Below the pieces are notes generated by a model. It was given only the letters and a program-made list of their open reading frames with translations, was not told the origin of the DNA and did no database searches. The position numbers and the translations under genes are program-made. From Actinomycetota bacterium (GTDB lineage: Bacteria; Actinomycetota; Actinomycetes; S36-B12), in assembly GCA_947449035.1 (NCBI GenBank), contig CANFQC010000025.1:1-36978 (forward strand): a stretch of 36,978 nucleotides of DNA, read 5' to 3'. This document shows, in pieces, positions 34,782 through 36,978 of this stretch; within the stretch, counting starts at the first letter, position 1, and the number at the start of each line of letters is the position of its first letter.

Positions 34782-35618
34782 ATGTCGATGACCGAGGATG
34801 AACTCACCGCGGTTGTTGTCGACCGCCTCTCTGCAACTCCTGATGCTCGGCTTCGTGAGATCACGCAGTCCCTGGTTCGCCACCTGCATGCGTTCGCGAA
34901 GGAAGTGCGTCTGACCGATGAGGAATGGTTCACCGGCATCCAATTCCTCACCGCTACCGGGCAGATGTGTGATGACGTGCGCCAGGAGTTCATCCTGCTC
35001 TCCGACACCCTCGGGTTCTCCTCACTCATCGATGTCATCAATCATTCCGATGTCGAAGCCCTGGCGACCGAGCCGACGATCCTCGGCCCGTTCTATGTAC
35101 CCGAGTCACCTGTGCGCGAATTCGGCGCATCCATGGTCGAGTACGACGACGGGGGAGAAGCAGCTGTTTTTCGCGGTGTCGTGACAGACACTGCCGGTAA
35201 TCCGCTCTCAGGGGCAATGCTCGACGTGTGGCAGAACGCGGCCACCGGCTTCTATGCCGTGCAGCAGCCCGACATGCAGCCGGCGACAAATCTTCGAGGC
35301 AGGTACATCACCGACGAGAACGGACGCTACGAAATCCGTACCGTGCGTCCGGTGCCCTACCCGATCCCGGCAGATGGTCCGGTAGGCAAGCTACTGGGGG
35401 CTACCGGCAGACACGAGTGGCGAGCCGCTCACATCCACGTCAAGGCCTCCAAGGACGGTTATGAGCCGCTCACGAGCCATGTCTTCGACCGCGAGAGCGA
35501 CTACCTGGACTCCGACACTGTGTTCGGCGTCAAGGATTCTCTGATCGCTGATTTCATTCCCGGGCCGGACGGCATCTTGGTGTGCGAGCACGACATCACC
35601 CTCGCCCTACTCAAGTAA
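34782..35618 (+). CDS. Hydroxyquinol 1,2-dioxygenase (intradiol)
   Basis: 278 residues. A non-haem Fe3+ enzyme that opens 1,2,4-trihydroxybenzene to maleylacetate. The iron ligands expected for intradiol enzymes are Y158 (TGFYAVQQPD), Y193 (RPVPYPIPADGP), H217 and H219 (AAHIHV). VPYPIPADGPVGKLLGATGRHEWR and YLDSDTVFGVKDSL fit hydroxyquinol rather than catechol dioxygenases, and the early LGPFYVPESP is also typical. Its product is the substrate of the reductase at 28741. A chlorocatechol or catechol role is less likely given the sequence and neighbours. Confidence 0.87.
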   Translation: MSMTEDELTAVVVDRLSATPDARLREITQSLVRHLHAFAKEVRLTDEEWFTGIQFLTATGQMCDDVRQEFILLSDTLGFSSLIDVINHSDVEALATEPTILGPFYVPESPVREFGASMVEYDDGGEAAVFRGVVTDTAGNPLSGAMLDVWQNAATGFYAVQQPDMQPATNLRGRYITDENGRYEIRTVRPVPYPIPADGPVGKLLGATGRHEWRAAHIHVKASKDGYEPLTSHVFDRESDYLDSDTVFGVKDSLIADFIPGPDGILVCEHDITLALLK

Positions 35619-35626
35619 CGCTTACC

Positions 35627-35678
35627 ATCGCCTGACCCGCAGGTGATCTGAAAACCTCTTGCTTCGGAACGGGTTTTC
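35627..35678. terminator. Probable terminator pair, bidirectional
   Basis: ATCGCCTG/CAGGTGAT (35627-35647, one G-U pair) is followed by GAAAACC/GGTTTTC (35650-35678). The A and T tracts lie within the second stem, so it could work in both directions between the converging dioxygenase and lipid methyltransferase genes. Confidence 0.5.
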
Positions 35679-35699
35679 CAAGCGCGGCGCGGAGCGGAA

Positions 35700-36947
35700 T
35701 TAGAACGCAGCAGGAATCGCAGCACCGCGGTACGGGAATCCGCTCACGCCGCCCTCACCGAGCTTCACTCCGAGGGTCTGGTGCAACTGGATCGTGTTGA
35801 GGTCGAAGCCCAGGCGCGATGCGGCCATGTAGAGGCGCCACACACGGGCGGTGCCCAAGCCAGCCTCGGCGACTGCTTCATCCCAGTGGTTCTCGAGGTT
35901 CTCGCACCAGTACTTGAGCGTGAGTGCGTAGTGCTCGCGCAGGTTCTCCTCGTGGCGGATCTCGAAGCCGGCCGTGTTCATGACGCTCATGATGTGAGCG
36001 GGGCCGGAGAGCTCGCCGTCGGGGAACACGTAGCGGTTGATGAAGCCGTTCTTGTAGTAGCTCTGCTCACTGTCATCAGGGCGCGTGATGGTGTGGTTGA
36101 GCATGCGTCCGAGCGGCTTGAGCTTCGAGTAGCCGAAGGCGAAGTACGACGGGTAGTTCTCGCGACCGATGTGCTCGGTGAGCCCGATCGAGCTGATGGC
36201 GTCGAAGTTTGACTCAGGAACGTCGCGGTAGTCGCTGAAGCGCACTTCGGCGCGACCTTCGAGCCCGCGCTCCTTGATGGCGTTCTGAGCAAATGCGGCC
36301 TGCTCCTTGGAGAGCGTGACACCGATCGCCTTGACGCCGTAGTGCTCGGCAGCGTGCATGACCATGCCGCCCCAGCCGCAGCCGATGTCGAGCAGTGTCA
36401 TGCCGGGCTGGAGGCCGAGCTTGCGGCAGACGAGATCGAACTTGTTGTACTGGGCTGTCTCCAGTGAGGCATCCGCATCGGGGAAGACTGCGCAGGTGTA
36501 GGCCATCGAAGGGCCGAGCACCCAGGAGTAGAAGAGGTTGCTGACGTCGTAGTGATGGTGAATGGCCTCGGCATCACGGCGCTTGCTGTGACGTCCGCCC
36601 TTGAGCACGGCTTCCTGCGGCGGAGGCGTCGGGCGCTTGAGTGCCTTGCCCGCAAAGGTGCGAGCGAGCTTGATCTTGTCGCCTGTCGTGACGTGATCCA
36701 GCGGCATCGGGTAGAGGCGCTGTAGTGCGGCGTAGGCATCGCCGTGGATCTCGAGGTCACCTGCGACGTAGGCGCGTGCCAGTCCAAGTTGGTTGGGCGA
36801 CGAGGCGATGTACTCGACGGCGCGCGGGGTGCGCACCTCGAGGGTCACTGCTGGGTCGGCCGGGCCCGAGGTGGATCCGTCGTACGCAATGAAACCGACG
36901 CCGCGTTCCGCCGGGACAATGAGGGAGAAGGCTTCCGCCAGCTTCAT
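35700..36947 (-). CDS. Cyclopropane-fatty-acyl-phospholipid synthase-like methyltransferase
   Basis: 415 residues from ATG 36947. It would add a SAM-derived carbon to a double bond in membrane lipids, giving a cyclopropane or methyl-branched chain. The SAM loop is LLDIGCGWGGM. A cysteine in SMAYTCAVF and a glutamate and histidine in IGLTEHIGRENY stand where the catalytic residues of the family lie. The N-terminus (VGFIAYDGSTSGPADPAV, GLARAYVAGDLEIHGDAYAAL) resembles the Rv3720 branch. Whether it makes cyclopropane or 10-methyl fatty acids cannot be told. Confidence 0.88.
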   Translation of the reverse strand: MKLAEAFSLIVPAERGVGFIAYDGSTSGPADPAVTLEVRTPRAVEYIASSPNQLGLARAYVAGDLEIHGDAYAALQRLYPMPLDHVTTGDKIKLARTFAGKALKRPTPPPQEAVLKGGRHSKRRDAEAIHHHYDVSNLFYSWVLGPSMAYTCAVFPDADASLETAQYNKFDLVCRKLGLQPGMTLLDIGCGWGGMVMHAAEHYGVKAIGVTLSKEQAAFAQNAIKERGLEGRAEVRFSDYRDVPESNFDAISSIGLTEHIGRENYPSYFAFGYSKLKPLGRMLNHTITRPDDSEQSYYKNGFINRYVFPDGELSGPAHIMSVMNTAGFEIRHEENLREHYALTLKYWCENLENHWDEAVAEAGLGTARVWRLYMAASRLGFDLNTIQLHQTLGVKLGEGGVSGFPYRGAAIPAAF

Positions 36948-36953
36948 CGCCGC

Positions 36954-36978
36954 TCAACCACCTTTTCGTAAAGACCGA
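36954..36978 (-). CDS. Possible last codons of an upstream gene (partial)
   Basis: On the minus strand the last 25 bases can be read as the end of an ORF, ...RSLRKGG followed by TGA at 36954-36956, 6 bp before the lipid methyltransferase start. Too short to identify; it is listed because the close spacing would suggest an operon. Confidence 0.25.

Overview
The window reads as about 37 kb of chromosome from a GC-rich actinobacterium (class Actinomycetes; genus not determinable). Several gene types and neighbourhoods are typical of that group: DUF3027 and DUF2530 genes near serC, a citA-serC cluster beside pdxH, an IdeR-type repressor with every metal ligand at the IdeR numbering, a MoxR/VWA pair and an Rv3720-like cyclopropane-synthase homologue. 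Many genes start on an ATG or GTG exactly 6 nt after a TANNNT hexamer, the arrangement of leaderless actinobacterial transcripts. The secreted glycine-rich proteins have PGRS-like repeats but no PE domain.

Layout. 1-4.0 kb: two divergent, exported PGRS-like proteins flank a SAM-dependent methyltransferase. 4.0-11.2 kb: a Gdt1-type cation transporter, DUF3027 and DUF2530 proteins, a 28-residue membrane peptide apparently coupled to a secreted protein with a CTG start, the citA-serC-MFS operon and pdxH. 11.2-18.1 kb: a second MFS exporter, a Phd/VapC toxin-antitoxin pair, an orphan ParA with a ribbon-helix-helix-like partner, a 57-residue Cys-rich protein behind a CsoR-like palindrome, a HAD phosphatase, a photolyase, a ZIP transporter and ideR. 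18.1-23.0 kb: a MoxR ATPase coupled to a PcaF/PaaJ-like thiolase, a convergent VWA protein, an unrecognised gene, a compact structured RNA candidate and a DUF3800-like gene.

23.1-35.6 kb is the most informative part: an aromatic-degradation island. A PcaR-like IclR regulator diverges from genes for a two-subunit hydroquinone 1,2-dioxygenase, a semialdehyde dehydrogenase, a CatI/CatJ-type 3-oxoadipate CoA-transferase and maleylacetate reductase. A second operon follows, encoding a five-gene HAAT (Liv-type) ABC importer and ending with an intradiol hydroxyquinol 1,2-dioxygenase. Hydroquinone and hydroxyquinol would therefore both be converted to maleylacetate, then 3-oxoadipate, its CoA ester, and (with the thiolase at 19-20 kb) succinyl-CoA plus acetyl-CoA. 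No ring hydroxylase that would make these substrates is present, so the imported compound is unknown. The window ends with a cyclopropane-synthase-like lipid methyltransferase on the minus strand.

All assignments come from reading motifs and family resemblance; no database search or folding program was run.
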